This document shows, one piece after another, positions 1 to 8,095 of a stretch of 64,000 bases of DNA; within the stretch, counting starts at the first letter, position 1, and each line of letters starts with the position of its first letter. Source of the stretch: Armatimonadota bacterium. Lineage in GTDB: Bacteria > Armatimonadota > UBA5829. A program made the translations under genes and the position numbers. Location of the stretch: NCBI GenBank assembly GCA_023474015.1, contig JAMCYN010000151.1:20687-84686 (forward strand), in the 5' to 3' direction. The notes beneath the pieces were generated by a model. The model was not told the origin of the DNA. It saw nothing but the letters and a program-made list of their open reading frames with translations, and made no database searches.

Positions 1-356
1 CGGTCCAACTCGACCTCCACGGGAAGCGCAACCACTCGCTCGAACGGGCCATAATAGACTTCGAGCTGGTGATATCTGATTCGGCACGGCTTGTCCTCGT
101 CCTGCTCGACCCGCATCCCTCTGAGCGTGACGAATCGATTATCCGCGGAAATCGTGAGCTCCATCTGCGACGGGTCCAGACCCGCGGCGCACACCTTCAG
201 CACAACCGCGTCCGCCGTCTCGTATACATCTACCCTCGGGGACCAGACATCCCCCGATGTGCTCGATATCCGAAACATCTGCAACAGCACGTCGTCCGAT
301 ACTCGGCGCATCTCGCGTTCAAGCTCCTCCAGCATTTCATCATATGACTTATACAT
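1..356 (-). CDS. Hsp20/alpha-crystallin small heat-shock protein (C-terminus cut by window edge)
   Basis: ATP-independent cytosolic holdase that binds unfolding proteins. The gene starts at 356 and runs off the left edge, so about 118 residues are visible. After an acidic, amphipathic N-terminal helix (YDEMLEELEREMR) comes the classical opening of the alpha-crystallin domain, with PRVDVYETADAVVLKV, AAGLDPSQMELTIS and a beta strand with FVTLRG. The start ATG is preceded by an AGGTGG-like ribosome site. The usual family length is 140-160 residues, so only the last part of the alpha-crystallin domain and the C-terminal I/V-x-I/V anchor are missing. The family assignment is firm; regulation cannot be judged, and no CIRCE-type inverted repeat was seen upstream. 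Confidence 0.88.
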   Translation of the reverse strand, partial: MYKSYDEMLEELEREMRRVSDDVLLQMFRISSTSGDVWSPRVDVYETADAVVLKVCAAGLDPSQMELTISADNRFVTLRGMRVEQDEDKPCRIRYHQLEVYYGPFERVVALPVEVELD

Positions 357-658
357 TTTGCATCAGCCACCTGTTCCAGCCGCTTGACATTCCACGGCCA
401 TGGCATTTTCGGGTAGTACCCATATACGGCATGATTACGGCATGATGCCGCGCAACCTGTCATCCTGGAAGCGAAGGATCTGCTTTGAACTGAATCCATG
501 AACCACAACCGAGGCTTCAAAAGCAGATTCTTCGTCGTTCCTCCTCAGAATGACAAGGATTACGGCTTGGTTGAGAAACCAAGCACCACTCATTCCCTGG
601 GCACTACGCATCTCCGTGACCCACATCCAGGGACATTCTAGCAGGTGAATGTGGAGTT
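357..658. other. Intergenic region without a gene, containing a long inverted repeat
   Basis: No credible coding frame. It holds an imperfect inverted repeat (about 459-560) with arms 473-489 and 516-533 (GAAGGATCTGCTTTGAA against TTCAAAAGCAGATTCTTC). The style resembles dispersed intergenic repeats. The rest is low in recognisable signals. Confidence 0.6.
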
Positions 659-666
659 TACAAGAG

Positions 667-784
667 AGGGTACAGGGAATAGGGAACAGGGAACAGTGGG
701 GAAGGGAATGGGCTCGAAAATCCGAACGAACGGGGTGTGTCCCTTCTGTTCCCTGTTCCCTATTCCTTGCACCCTGTTCCCTAC
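667..784. repeat. Heptamer hairpin repeat, GGGAACA family, full palindrome
   Basis: The left arm (about 667-709) is built of 7-bp units of the form GGGAACA/GGGAATA followed by GGGGAAGGGA. The right arm (about 739-784) is the complement, TCCCTT then TGTTCCC/TATTCCC units. The two arms can fold into a long imperfect hairpin around a loop containing CGAACGAACGGGGT. The right arm reaches the stop codon of the phosphorylase gene at 781. Confidence 0.85.
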
Positions 785-3210
785 GCTGTCGATCTCTCGG
801 CGATCAGTTCCTGCGGGGATTCGAGGCTTTCGATAGGCTCACCGAGCACAACCCTGACCTCGTGGGTCTCGCCCGCCGGAAAGACCGGCAGCAGATGGCT
901 GTCGTGCCTGGTCCCATCCACGTAGATCTCCCTGACGCCCTGGCAGATGTGGTCCGGGTTCTCCACGAAAATCTCGTAATTCGCCCGTCTGAACCGCCTG
1001 GTAACCCTATACGATTCCCATTCCGATGGAATGCAAGGGTCCACAAGCAGCCCTCTGATCTCCGGACGGATGCCCATAATCCACTCCAGCGAGACTTTCC
1101 ACATCCACGAGGCGGTACCTGTCATCCAACTGAACTCACCCTGGCCGAAGTAAGGCGAGTCCGGCCCGTGGATATATTCGCTGTAGACATAAGGCTCCGC
1201 CTTGTAGGTATCAGGCTCCTGGCCGTTGTGCATGAACGATACTTGTTTCCAATACTCGTACGCCTGCTCGCCTCGACCCAGAAGGCACTCAGCCATGATG
1301 GCCCAGCAGGTGGGATGGCAGAATATGGTGCCGTTTTCCTTTGTGCCCGGAGCGAACCGTGTGATAATTCCCATCTTGGGGTCGGGCTCCTGGTAGGCGG
1401 GTAGGAAGAGCGCCGGGCCGTAGTCGGTGTCTAGAAGCTTCTTCACCGAGTTCATACACCTGGTGGCGCGGTTTCGAGGGGCGGCCCCCGCCATCACCAT
1501 CCAGGACTGCGAGTTCAGATAAATGCGGCCTTGCATGTTTCTCGACGAGCCGAACGCCTCGCCGTCATCGCGGGTGCCGCGTATATACCAATCACCGTCC
1601 CAGAGGTGCTGGTTAATGTTGCGAATCAGCTTATCCCGCTCCTCAACATACTTCTGAGCAAGCGCATCGCTGCCCACAAACCACAGCAGCGCCGCCACCT
1701 CCCTGAGCATCCACGCCAGGTGCGCCGCCACCATCGTGCTTTCGCCCCGGCCCTGCCTGCCGACATAATCCAGGCCGTCATTCCAGTCGGCGGCCATGAT
1801 CAACGGTATCCCGCGCTCGCTCATGTGCGCGAGTGTATAGTCGATTGCCCGGAGCATGTGCTGGCGGACCGCCTCCGAGCCGCTGTCGTAGTAACGCACG
1901 GCTTCATCGAGAAAGACGATATCGCCCGATTCCTTGATATACTCCAGCACGCCCAGCACGAGCCACATGGGGTCATCCGAGTGGCCGGTCTTGACGCCGA
2001 TATTGGTGAGCGGGTCCCAGTTGTGGAGCGTGCTGCCGTCCGGGAACTGATGCTCCAGCATATAGATGACTCGCTCGCGGGCCCAGTCGGTATCGTTGGG
2101 CAGTATCGCGAGCATATCCTGCCAACTGTCGCGGAACCCGATGATCGAGCCGCCGCCGACATAGTAGGAGTCCATCCGACTCCACCTGGAGGTCACCCAT
2201 GCCTGATATTTGTTCCAGATGTTGAAGGTCAGGTCGAACTCTCGGCTGGGGGTCGCGGCGGTCGTGCGGCCCATATAGGCTTCCCAATAACGGTTCACCT
2301 CCACCAGCCCACGCTCCGCCTCTTCCCAATTATCGTAACGCTGCCTCAGGGAAACCGCGTCCTCCTTGTGATAGACAACACCGACCAGGACGATAAACCG
2401 CACTTCCTCGCCTGGCTCGATGGTGAACTCGTGCTGGAGCGCGGCGCACATATTCCTCCCTGCACCACGACTGTTGCGGAGTCGGCCCTCCTCGATCGCC
2501 AACGGTTTCTCGAAGTCGCGGTACATACCGGCGAACTCTTCATAGAAGCAGTCGAACCCGGATACCTCCGCGCTCGAGGTCATAAACGCCCATTTGTCCC
2601 ATCGGGCGTTGGGGTTGCCTGCCGCGCCCGAGGTGATGTTCCAGAACCTGGTGCTGGCGTAGATTATGTCATCCTCGACGCTGGATTCATTGAACAGCGC
2701 CGAAAAGCTGGCCTCAACGGCATTGTAGGAGTAGTTGGCGAGATCCCACTTCACGAAAGGAAACGCTTGTATGGCGCGGCGCTTGTCAGTAACGTTCTTC
2801 AGGCTCACCATCCACACTTCGACATCGTCTCTGGGAGGGACGTAGTAAGTTACAGCGCTCTCGATGCCGCGCTGCGAGGTGAGGACTTTGGTATAACCGG
2901 CCCCGTGCCTAGCCTCGAAGGCATCGAGTGGGCCGCGTGTCGGCTGCCAGGTAGCGCTCCAGTAGTCGCCGGTTTCGGCATCTCGCAGGTAGATGTATCT
3001 ACCGGGCCGATCCTCGATGACAACCGTCTGCGGTATCTCCATGGTTATGCGATTGTAGCCCGACGTCTCAAAGAACGAGTGCCCGCCACCCGTCTGCGAA
3101 CAAATCGCGCAGTAACGGCCGTTTGTGAGATAGTTCGTCCAGGGCCGAGGGGTGTCCGGGCGTGTAATAATATATTCTCTTCCGTCGTCCGAGAAGTGAC
3201 CGTAGCTCAT
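781..3210 (-). CDS. GH94 glycoside phosphorylase (cellobiose/chitobiose phosphorylase family)
   Basis: Predicted cytosolic inverting phosphorylase that splits a beta-linked disaccharide or oligosaccharide with phosphate into a sugar 1-phosphate. The 809 residues match the family length of about 800. An N-terminal beta-sandwich opens with YGHFSDDGREYIITRPDTP and contains GRYCAICSQTGGG, which is typical of GH94. The (alpha/alpha)6 barrel carries AADWNDGLDY near residue 473, whose Asp is the expected general acid. The stretch GEFSWMTGTASWMW near the C-terminal third is also characteristic. There is no signal peptide. The start codon overlaps the stop of the BON gene (ATGA, 3207-3210), so the two are translationally coupled. 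Whether the substrate is cellobiose, chitobiose or laminaribiose cannot be read from the sequence. The stop codon lies inside a heptamer repeat. Confidence 0.9.
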   Translation of the reverse strand: MSYGHFSDDGREYIITRPDTPRPWTNYLTNGRYCAICSQTGGGHSFFETSGYNRITMEIPQTVVIEDRPGRYIYLRDAETGDYWSATWQPTRGPLDAFEARHGAGYTKVLTSQRGIESAVTYYVPPRDDVEVWMVSLKNVTDKRRAIQAFPFVKWDLANYSYNAVEASFSALFNESSVEDDIIYASTRFWNITSGAAGNPNARWDKWAFMTSSAEVSGFDCFYEEFAGMYRDFEKPLAIEEGRLRNSRGAGRNMCAALQHEFTIEPGEEVRFIVLVGVVYHKEDAVSLRQRYDNWEEAERGLVEVNRYWEAYMGRTTAATPSREFDLTFNIWNKYQAWVTSRWSRMDSYYVGGGSIIGFRDSWQDMLAILPNDTDWARERVIYMLEHQFPDGSTLHNWDPLTNIGVKTGHSDDPMWLVLGVLEYIKESGDIVFLDEAVRYYDSGSEAVRQHMLRAIDYTLAHMSERGIPLIMAADWNDGLDYVGRQGRGESTMVAAHLAWMLREVAALLWFVGSDALAQKYVEERDKLIRNINQHLWDGDWYIRGTRDDGEAFGSSRNMQGRIYLNSQSWMVMAGAAPRNRATRCMNSVKKLLDTDYGPALFLPAYQEPDPKMGIITRFAPGTKENGTIFCHPTCWAIMAECLLGRGEQAYEYWKQVSFMHNGQEPDTYKAEPYVYSEYIHGPDSPYFGQGEFSWMTGTASWMWKVSLEWIMGIRPEIRGLLVDPCIPSEWESYRVTRRFRRANYEIFVENPDHICQGVREIYVDGTRHDSHLLPVFPAGETHEVRVVLGEPIESLESPQELIAERSTA

Positions 3211-3437
3211 TCCAGCACCTCTCTTACTCTCAATTCATCCCCACTGACGTGTCGCACGCCTGCGATTCCACGCGTCACGAGAATCGCAAGCTCCTTTTGC
3301 TCCTCCGTATCCACCGTGCCCTTGAGGAACACTTCGCCTTCCACGACACGCGCAACTATGGCCTGTCCGCCGATACGTTTGTCTTGAACCACGGCGTTCC
3401 TCACCAACCCCGCCAATACTTCGTCCTGGATACTCAC
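3207..3437 (-). CDS. Small BON-domain protein
   Basis: A 76-residue protein consisting almost only of one BON domain: an alpha-beta fold with the pattern VVEGEVFLKGTVDTEEQKELAILVTRGIAGVRHV. This is the conserved Gly-containing beta-turn-helix of OsmY-like proteins. BON domains usually act at membranes, in the periplasm or bind small ligands, yet no signal peptide is visible, so this copy looks cytosolic. It starts at GTG (3437), chosen because AGGAGG lies 8 bases upstream. It overlaps the GH94 start by four bases, which is an unusual partnership. Function is unknown beyond the fold. Confidence 0.8.
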   Translation of the reverse strand: MSIQDEVLAGLVRNAVVQDKRIGGQAIVARVVEGEVFLKGTVDTEEQKELAILVTRGIAGVRHVSGDELRVREVLE

Positions 3438-3456
3438 TGCCTAGCCTCCTATGATC

Positions 3457-3482
3457 AGAAGTTAGAAGTTGGAGGTTAGAAC
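3457..3482. repeat. Short heptamer array, GTTAGAA family
   Basis: Roughly three and a half 7-bp units (AGAAGTT, AGAAGTT, GGAGGTT, AGAA) just upstream of the BON ribosome site. The same unit family recurs at 42664-42697 and 56796-56891. No second arm is present here. Confidence 0.7.
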
Positions 3483-3640
3483 ATCTGCCCCAAAACCGCC
3501 GCTCAGCAACAGCACACACTCATAAGCAATGATTCCCCCTTGGAAGCCCAGCCAAACCAGGATGAGGCATTCAGTGGCATATGGGAAGTCCGGCTGGGCG
3601 TGAATTTGGAGTGCGGCGGTTCACGAAGCAGGAAGCGAAA

Positions 3641-4183
3641 TCAGTAGGTGATCTTCGTGGTCTTGAAAGAGCCTATCAGGCAGTTGTGGCCATCCCAAAC
3701 GCGGGCGGCGAGGACGACGAATGTTTCCTTGTCGATCCAGCAGTGCGCCCAGGGAACACGCTTCCTGTCCGGTTTGAACCGAACAATCCATGCGTCCCTG
3801 CCCACGATCTTCTCCTCACCTTCCACCAGGGGAGTCCATTTGGTCTTGCGAAGAAAGCTGTCAAGGAAGGAGGTTATGTGCATTGCCCGAGTCATCGCCA
3901 GAAAGTCGGCTGAGGACGCCGACGGAGCATCGAGCATCGTGATCCGTTCGCCGAAGTCGCCATACCTGACCTTCGTCCGGAACTGGACACTCTCGGCTCG
4001 TATGGTATACGTGTGCAGACGGGTGGCGGTGTAGGTGGGCCGGTCGGAGTCGGGGGAGCGCTTCATCACGCGAAGCATGTCGCTCGCCAGTTCGTCCGGA
4101 TCGACACGATCTTTGTTCGGAGTCCGAGGACACAGCACAAAGCCGAGCAGGAAAACCATAACGGCTATGAAGATGACGCGCAC
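3641..4183 (-). CDS. Exported RseB/LolA-fold-like lipid-sensing protein (tentative)
   Basis: A 180-residue protein with an N-terminal hydrophobic signal segment (MRVIFIAVMVFLLGFVLC), possibly a lipoprotein or anchored form. The C-terminal part has the arrangement EEKIVGRDAWIVRFKPDRK followed by CWIDKETFVVLAARVWD. This resembles the strand pairs of the MucB/RseB N-terminal domain and outer-membrane lipoprotein-sorting proteins, where a conserved G-R-D-x-W-I/V-I is followed by a W-x-D-K-E-T strand. GTG at 4183 was chosen because GAGAGG precedes it by about 8 bases. It lies 10 bases after the methyltransferase stop, so the two form an operon. The fold match is by eye and moderate; partner and ligand are unknown. 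Confidence 0.55.
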   Translation of the reverse strand: MRVIFIAVMVFLLGFVLCPRTPNKDRVDPDELASDMLRVMKRSPDSDRPTYTATRLHTYTIRAESVQFRTKVRYGDFGERITMLDAPSASSADFLAMTRAMHITSFLDSFLRKTKWTPLVEGEEKIVGRDAWIVRFKPDRKRVPWAHCWIDKETFVVLAARVWDGHNCLIGSFKTTKITY

Positions 4184-4193
4184 TATCGGCCTC

Positions 4194-4952
4194 TCAGATG
4201 AAGGGGAATACTGCCTCGATCACTACCACGGCCGGCAGGCGGTTGTAGATATCCAGATGGGGTTTCAGCGTGATTACATCGGGCGAAGGTCGAGGCTCGA
4301 TAATCCGGCGAACCGTAAAGCCTCTCGCGCCGAGCGCGTTGATGTATCTGGACAATGTGCGATGCTTGATCTTCTTCTGGCCGCTCCTGATGCTCGCGGC
4401 AAGTTCCGACGGCCACCAGCCCTCGATAAAATAATCGTCCACGGTCTTATAGAGCATCTTGCCGTCTTCGTCCTTGACCCAGCAGGCGTCCGGCATACAG
4501 AAGCACGGGTGAAGGACAGAGAAAATGAACCTGCCGCCCAGTTTCACCAGCCTTGCTAACTCGGCCACGGTTCCCGCCAGATCGCGCGAGAGCATCAGGC
4601 CCATGTTGCAGACTATATCATCGAAGGAGCTGTCTTCTATGACCGACAAATCGGTAGGTTCGGCGACCGCGTAGTTGATGTCGTGGTGTTCGCGGTTCTT
4701 GATCTCGCCCGCGATTCCTATCAGGCGCTCCGAGTTGTCCACGGCGGTCACGCTCGCCCCCAGGGCGGAAAGCCGCCGGGAGAGGTAGCCCGCGCCGCAA
4801 AAAAGGTCGAGTACCTGCTGGCCATGCACCGGCCCTACCATATCGAGCATCGCCGGGGCAACTATGTATCGCTGAATGTCTCCTCCCGCCTCGCCCGCGT
4901 AGGAGGCTATGCCGTTTGCTATCTCGTCAAATGCTGATGTCTCATGACTCAT
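4194..4952 (-). CDS. Class I SAM-dependent methyltransferase
   Basis: A 252-residue cytosolic methyltransferase. The SAM-binding motif I is VLDLFCGAGYLSRRL near residue 48, followed by acidic motif II (SVTAVDNSE) and motif IV-like FDDIVCNMGLM. The LARLVKLGGRFIFSVLHP segment is typical of Methyltransf_11/UbiE-type enzymes. The C-terminal third (VKDEDGKMLYKTVDDYF, GWWPSEL) probably forms the substrate lid. The frame is open further upstream through a hairpin repeat, but the ATG at 4952 (MSHETSAFDE) is the plausible start because homology-like sequence begins there. Substrate cannot be inferred. It is followed 10 bases later by the RseB-like gene. Confidence 0.8.
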   Translation of the reverse strand: MSHETSAFDEIANGIASYAGEAGGDIQRYIVAPAMLDMVGPVHGQQVLDLFCGAGYLSRRLSALGASVTAVDNSERLIGIAGEIKNREHHDINYAVAEPTDLSVIEDSSFDDIVCNMGLMLSRDLAGTVAELARLVKLGGRFIFSVLHPCFCMPDACWVKDEDGKMLYKTVDDYFIEGWWPSELAASIRSGQKKIKHRTLSRYINALGARGFTVRRIIEPRPSPDVITLKPHLDIYNRLPAVVVIEAVFPFI

Positions 4953-5006
4953 CAATGATAACTTCACTTCCTGAACTCGGCGGTACGTGCCAGTGCGCCA
5001 ATGTCG

Positions 5007-5085
5007 GTGTTGGTGTATCGGGAATTTTATTCCCGATACACCAACACCCACGCACGTGCAGTTTCGGGAACGAGATTCCCGAAAC
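5007..5085. repeat. Two tandem perfect hairpins sharing a TCGGGAA/TTCCCGA core
   Basis: Hairpin 1 has perfect 18-bp arms at 5007-5024 and 5030-5047 with a 5-base loop. Hairpin 2 has perfect 10-bp arms at 5061-5070 and 5076-5085 (GTTTCGGGAA against TTCCCGAAAC) and a 5-base loop. The second is followed by ACCGG, as is the related palindrome at 37726-37771 inside a glycosyltransferase gene. They lie between the STAS gene and the methyltransferase and could also terminate or attenuate minus-strand transcription. Confidence 0.85.
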
Positions 5086-5196
5086 ACCGGGGATACGGTA
5101 ATGTATTCTCCTTTGTTCCGCCAATATCCTCGGTATAATCGTCAGTCGGTTACATTGGGTTTTCAAGAGTTCGGGGATTCAGCGAGAAATCGCGGG

Positions 5197-5511
5197 CTAG
5201 TGAGAGAGGTGCGAGAGTCCCAGCAGCGCCAGTATTCTGGCAACTTCCCTGCTGCATCTGCGCAACCGAAGGTCTTTTCCAACACTGGAGAGATCCCTTC
5301 GCAGATTAAGGATACACTTTATGGTTTCACTGTCAATAAACGTCACCTCTTCGCAGTGCAGGACGCATCCGGAAATTGCATTCTTGGACCCTGACATCAC
5401 GACCTCGGCCAGCGCGGGCACCGCGGCAAGGTCCAACTCTCCGCTTGCGTAGATAACGACTTGGTTACCTTCGCGCTTCGTTGACAACGTTAGTCCACGA
5501 ACAGCTTCCAT
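5197..5511 (-). CDS. STAS-domain anti-anti-sigma factor (SpoIIAA/RsbV-like)
   Basis: A single-domain protein of 104 residues matching the length of SpoIIAA/RsbV. Strands QVVIYASGELDLAAVPAL and GCVLHCEEVTFIDSETIKCILNL give the STAS fold. The Ser of FIDSET is at the position normally phosphorylated by an anti-sigma kinase. The C-terminal LRLRRCSREVARILALLGL helix fits the family. In the family, the unphosphorylated form binds the anti-sigma kinase and frees a sigma factor. No kinase, phosphatase or cognate sigma factor lies next to it, so its partners must be elsewhere. ATG at 5511 is the only sensible start. Confidence 0.85.
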   Translation of the reverse strand: MEAVRGLTLSTKREGNQVVIYASGELDLAAVPALAEVVMSGSKNAISGCVLHCEEVTFIDSETIKCILNLRRDLSSVGKDLRLRRCSREVARILALLGLSHLSH

Positions 5512-5929
5512 GTATGCACTCCCTCGATCATGCGAAGAAATGAATTACCGGAACGATAGAACGCTATTACACTTGCAAGGTGCCTCGGGCGATTTCACCC
5601 GAAACGGGTTAGTATGATATCGCGTATTTGGCCGCTTGTCAACTACTTGGGCGAACTTTTTTTCGATATAAACTATCGGTAGCGGCCAATCATACTACCG
5701 TCAGCCCATGGCCGGAGCAATTAGCTGTGGCCTCAGGATTGTTGTCTGCTGGCCGTTTCACCAGTGGACACAAAGTGGTATATACTTGCGACGCCAGACT
5801 AGCGTGCTTCTCGTTTTCACTCAATCTGTGTGTAATCTCAACTCATAAGGAGGCGAAAGCAATCTTCTTGCATTCACGCCACGTGGTTTGATATGGGCGG
5901 CCGCGATGACGTGGGCCTGGGGATATCGT
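5512..5929. other. Gene-free region with a structured inverted repeat
   Basis: No convincing gene on either strand. At 5610-5697 there is a nested inverted repeat: outer arms TAGTATGAT (5610-5618) and ATCATACTA (5689-5697), inner arms TGGCCGCT (5629-5636) and AGCGGCCA (5681-5688), and a small internal CGATA/TATCG hairpin. A strong AAGGAGG at about 5847 on the plus strand is not followed by a reading frame longer than a few codons. Confidence 0.55.
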
Positions 5930-6724
5930 TTAGTAAATTCTACTACTAGGAATCGGCCGGCCTTCGGAGGCAGCGGGTTGGAGACTGACGCCGACGGGCA
6001 CAACTTCCACCTCCTCCTCCACGGCGTCTACCGAGTAGTCGGCGACAATACGGCCGTCCTCGACGGACACAATTCGCCGCGCCTCACGGGCGAGGCAGTC
6101 GTCGTGGGTAACCAGTACGAAGCCTATGCCGAGTTGTGAGTTGAGTTCGCGAAGCAGATCAAAAACAAGACTTCCGTTCCGGCTGTCCAAGTTACCCGTA
6201 GGTTCATCAGCCAAGATCAGTTTCGGGCGGTTTGCCAGTGCACGCACGATTGCGCCGCGCTGCTGCTGGCCGCCCGACAACTGTTTAGGTTTGCAATGCA
6301 TGCGCTCGTATAGGCCGACCCTGCTGAGAAGCATTTTGACCCACTCCATGTCCTCGCGGGCCGCCCCACCCTTTCTTATCGACAGGGGCATCAGGGCGTT
6401 TTCGAGCACGCTGAACTCGCTGAGGAGATAGTGGAACTGGAATATGAACCCGAGAGTGTCGCCGCGGAGCGCGGCAAGGCCGTTCTCATCGAGCTTGGAG
6501 GTGCACCGGCCGTCGATATAAACCGAGCCCGACGTGGGACGGTCGAGCGCGCCGATCATGTTCAAGAGTGTGCTTTTCCCGGAACCCGACGCACCCACTA
6601 TAGCGACAAACTCGCCCGCCGCCACGCTGAAGTTGACCCCTCGTAGTGCCCATGTAGCGACACCGTTACCGTATCTCTTGGAGATATTCACCGTCTGAAC
6701 TATCGGCATGTCTTGTCTATCCAT
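5930..6724 (-). CDS. ABC transporter ATP-binding protein (MacB/LolD class)
   Basis: A 264-residue nucleotide-binding subunit that powers the neighbouring FtsX-like permease. Walker A is GASGSGKST near residue 47, the Q-loop region is FIFQFHYLL, the ABC signature is LSGGQQQR, Walker B is LILADEP, and the H-loop is LVTHD. The leading VQTVNISKRYGNGVATWALRGVNF and the TGNLDSRNG segment are typical of the MacB/LolD/DevA class. ATG at 6724 is chosen over an upstream start because it overlaps the permease stop by 8 bases (coupling). The last 30 residues form a low-complexity acidic-then-polar tail beyond the usual domain end. Confidence 0.93.
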   Translation of the reverse strand: MDRQDMPIVQTVNISKRYGNGVATWALRGVNFSVAAGEFVAIVGASGSGKSTLLNMIGALDRPTSGSVYIDGRCTSKLDENGLAALRGDTLGFIFQFHYLLSEFSVLENALMPLSIRKGGAAREDMEWVKMLLSRVGLYERMHCKPKQLSGGQQQRGAIVRALANRPKLILADEPTGNLDSRNGSLVFDLLRELNSQLGIGFVLVTHDDCLAREARRIVSVEDGRIVADYSVDAVEEEVEVVPVGVSLQPAASEGRPIPSSRIY

Positions 6725-7970
6725 GTCTAATCGCCTCAACCGGGTCCAGTCTCGCGGCACGGCGCGCGGGCACGACACTGCTGGTCAAACCCACGGCCAC
6801 GGCCACCACGGACGCGGCCATCACATAACTAATATCCCAGTTCATCGGGACCAGCGTGGCCGGCTTGCCGCCGAACATCTGACCCGGCAGAAACGTGTTC
6901 TGCACCATGAAACACAGGCCCGTGCCGAGCGCCGATCCGAGGACCGCGCCACCCAGGCCGACGCCTAGCCCTTCAAGCACGAAAATCTTCTGTATCTGCC
7001 TTGAAGTGGCGCCCATGCTCTTGAGAATACCTATGTCGCGCGATTTCTGCACAACGAATACTATCATCACGCTGGCGACCCCGAACGCGGAGGCGAGCAG
7101 GGTCATCCCCTGAATTATCAGCGCCGCCGAGTTCTGCGCCGTCAGGGTGTCCAGAAACGCCTTGTTGGACTCCATCCAACTCGTCACAAGCAATGGGCTG
7201 AAACTCCTGATCTCGTCGGCGATGCGGCTCGCCGAGTAGATATCATGGGCGCGGACGTTTATGGTGGTCACATCCTTGCCGATCTTGAGCAGTCCCTGCG
7301 CCGCCGGCAGGCCCATGTAGACCCACGACTCATTGGCCTGCTGCACCCCAAGGTCGAATATCGCCGCCACTCGGAAGGTCTGGGTGACGCCTTCGTTTGA
7401 TGTAACCCTGATCCGGCTGCCGATGCCCGCGCCTATATCATCAGCCATCTTGACGCCGATAGCGGCGTTCTGCTGGTCCACCTTGGCGAAGTCGCCCTCG
7501 ATTATACGGTTCTTCAGGGAGCCGACCCTCATCTGCTCGTTGGGGACCACGCCCATAATCACCGCGCCGATGTTCTTGGCTCCGCGCGCGGCGAATCCGC
7601 TGCCTTCGGCGGTCGGAGCGAGCGAATCGACCCCCGGCAGCCGCGTAATCGCGTCGGCGGTCCGGCGCCACTGCTGGACCTTGCGCTTCTGAGTCGCCAT
7701 CTTCTCGAGCTTGCTGACCAGTATCCCGCCCTCGCCGCCCCGGCCCGGCACCCGCCATAGCGGCTTCGCTCCTGGCGTGGCGGCCTCGACAGTGATGTGC
7801 GGAATCGATCCCACAACGTCTTCGACAAGACCGATCTGCAGGCCGTTAATCAGCGAGGACAGAAACACAACCAGGAGGACGCCGACTGCCACCGCGCCAA
7901 CCGTCAGTTCAGTCTGACCATGCCCCGTCAGCAGGTGACGCCAGGCTACTCTAAGCTCGAAATTCCGCAA
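6717..7970 (-). CDS. FtsX-like (MacB/LolC/DevC-type) ABC permease
   Basis: A 417-residue inner-membrane permease. One membrane helix lies near the N-terminus (TVGAVAVGVLLVVFLSSLI). A large extracytoplasmic MacB-PCD-like domain follows (about residues 45-270). Three C-terminal helices include IIQGMTLLASAFGVASVMIV, LGVGLGGAVLGSALGTGLCF and a final VVAVAVGLTSSVVPA. The segment ILKSMGATSRQIQKIFVLEG is the conserved cytoplasmic loop of this permease family, and the RAARLDPVEAIRHG ending is diagnostic. The TTG start at 7970 is preceded by AAAGAGGT. It sits between the adaptor and ATPase genes, making a tripartite exporter; the outer-membrane TolC-like channel is not in the window. Confidence 0.92.
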   Translation of the reverse strand: MRNFELRVAWRHLLTGHGQTELTVGAVAVGVLLVVFLSSLINGLQIGLVEDVVGSIPHITVEAATPGAKPLWRVPGRGGEGGILVSKLEKMATQKRKVQQWRRTADAITRLPGVDSLAPTAEGSGFAARGAKNIGAVIMGVVPNEQMRVGSLKNRIIEGDFAKVDQQNAAIGVKMADDIGAGIGSRIRVTSNEGVTQTFRVAAIFDLGVQQANESWVYMGLPAAQGLLKIGKDVTTINVRAHDIYSASRIADEIRSFSPLLVTSWMESNKAFLDTLTAQNSAALIIQGMTLLASAFGVASVMIVFVVQKSRDIGILKSMGATSRQIQKIFVLEGLGVGLGGAVLGSALGTGLCFMVQNTFLPGQMFGGKPATLVPMNWDISYVMAASVVAVAVGLTSSVVPARRAARLDPVEAIRHG

Positions 7971-8007
7971 TTACTACTATTACCTCTTTCGCCGCGAAGG
8001 CGGGGGG

Positions 8008-8095
8008 GAATGCAGAATGATGAATGCAGAATGCAGAATGAAGGGACCTCCCAACGCTAGGTTATTCTGCATTCTGCATTCTGCAATCTGCATTC
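8008..8095. repeat. Heptamer hairpin repeat, GCAGAAT family
   Basis: Left arm 8008-8040 (AATGCAG units) and right arm 8063-8095 (CTGCATT units) flank an AAGGGACCTCCC centre. The hairpin separates the adaptor gene from the permease gene; its right edge touches the adaptor stop codon. Confidence 0.88.

Noticed and set aside
649..1404. Plus-strand frame starting in the GGGAACA repeat
   Set aside because: It is the complement of the GH94 gene joined to repeat sequence; no coding features of its own.
5628..5891. 87-codon plus-strand frame upstream of the ABC genes
   Set aside because: No ribosome site, no motif, Cys/Ser-rich composition and overlap with a palindromic element.
5840..5930. Strong AAGGAGG at about 5847 suggesting a small plus-strand gene
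   Set aside because: The only start codons at suitable distance give frames of fewer than ten codons.
8008..8095. CRISPR-like short tandem repeats
   Set aside because: Units are 7 bp without spacers and face a complementary array; no cas genes are present. The same holds for the other heptamer arrays.
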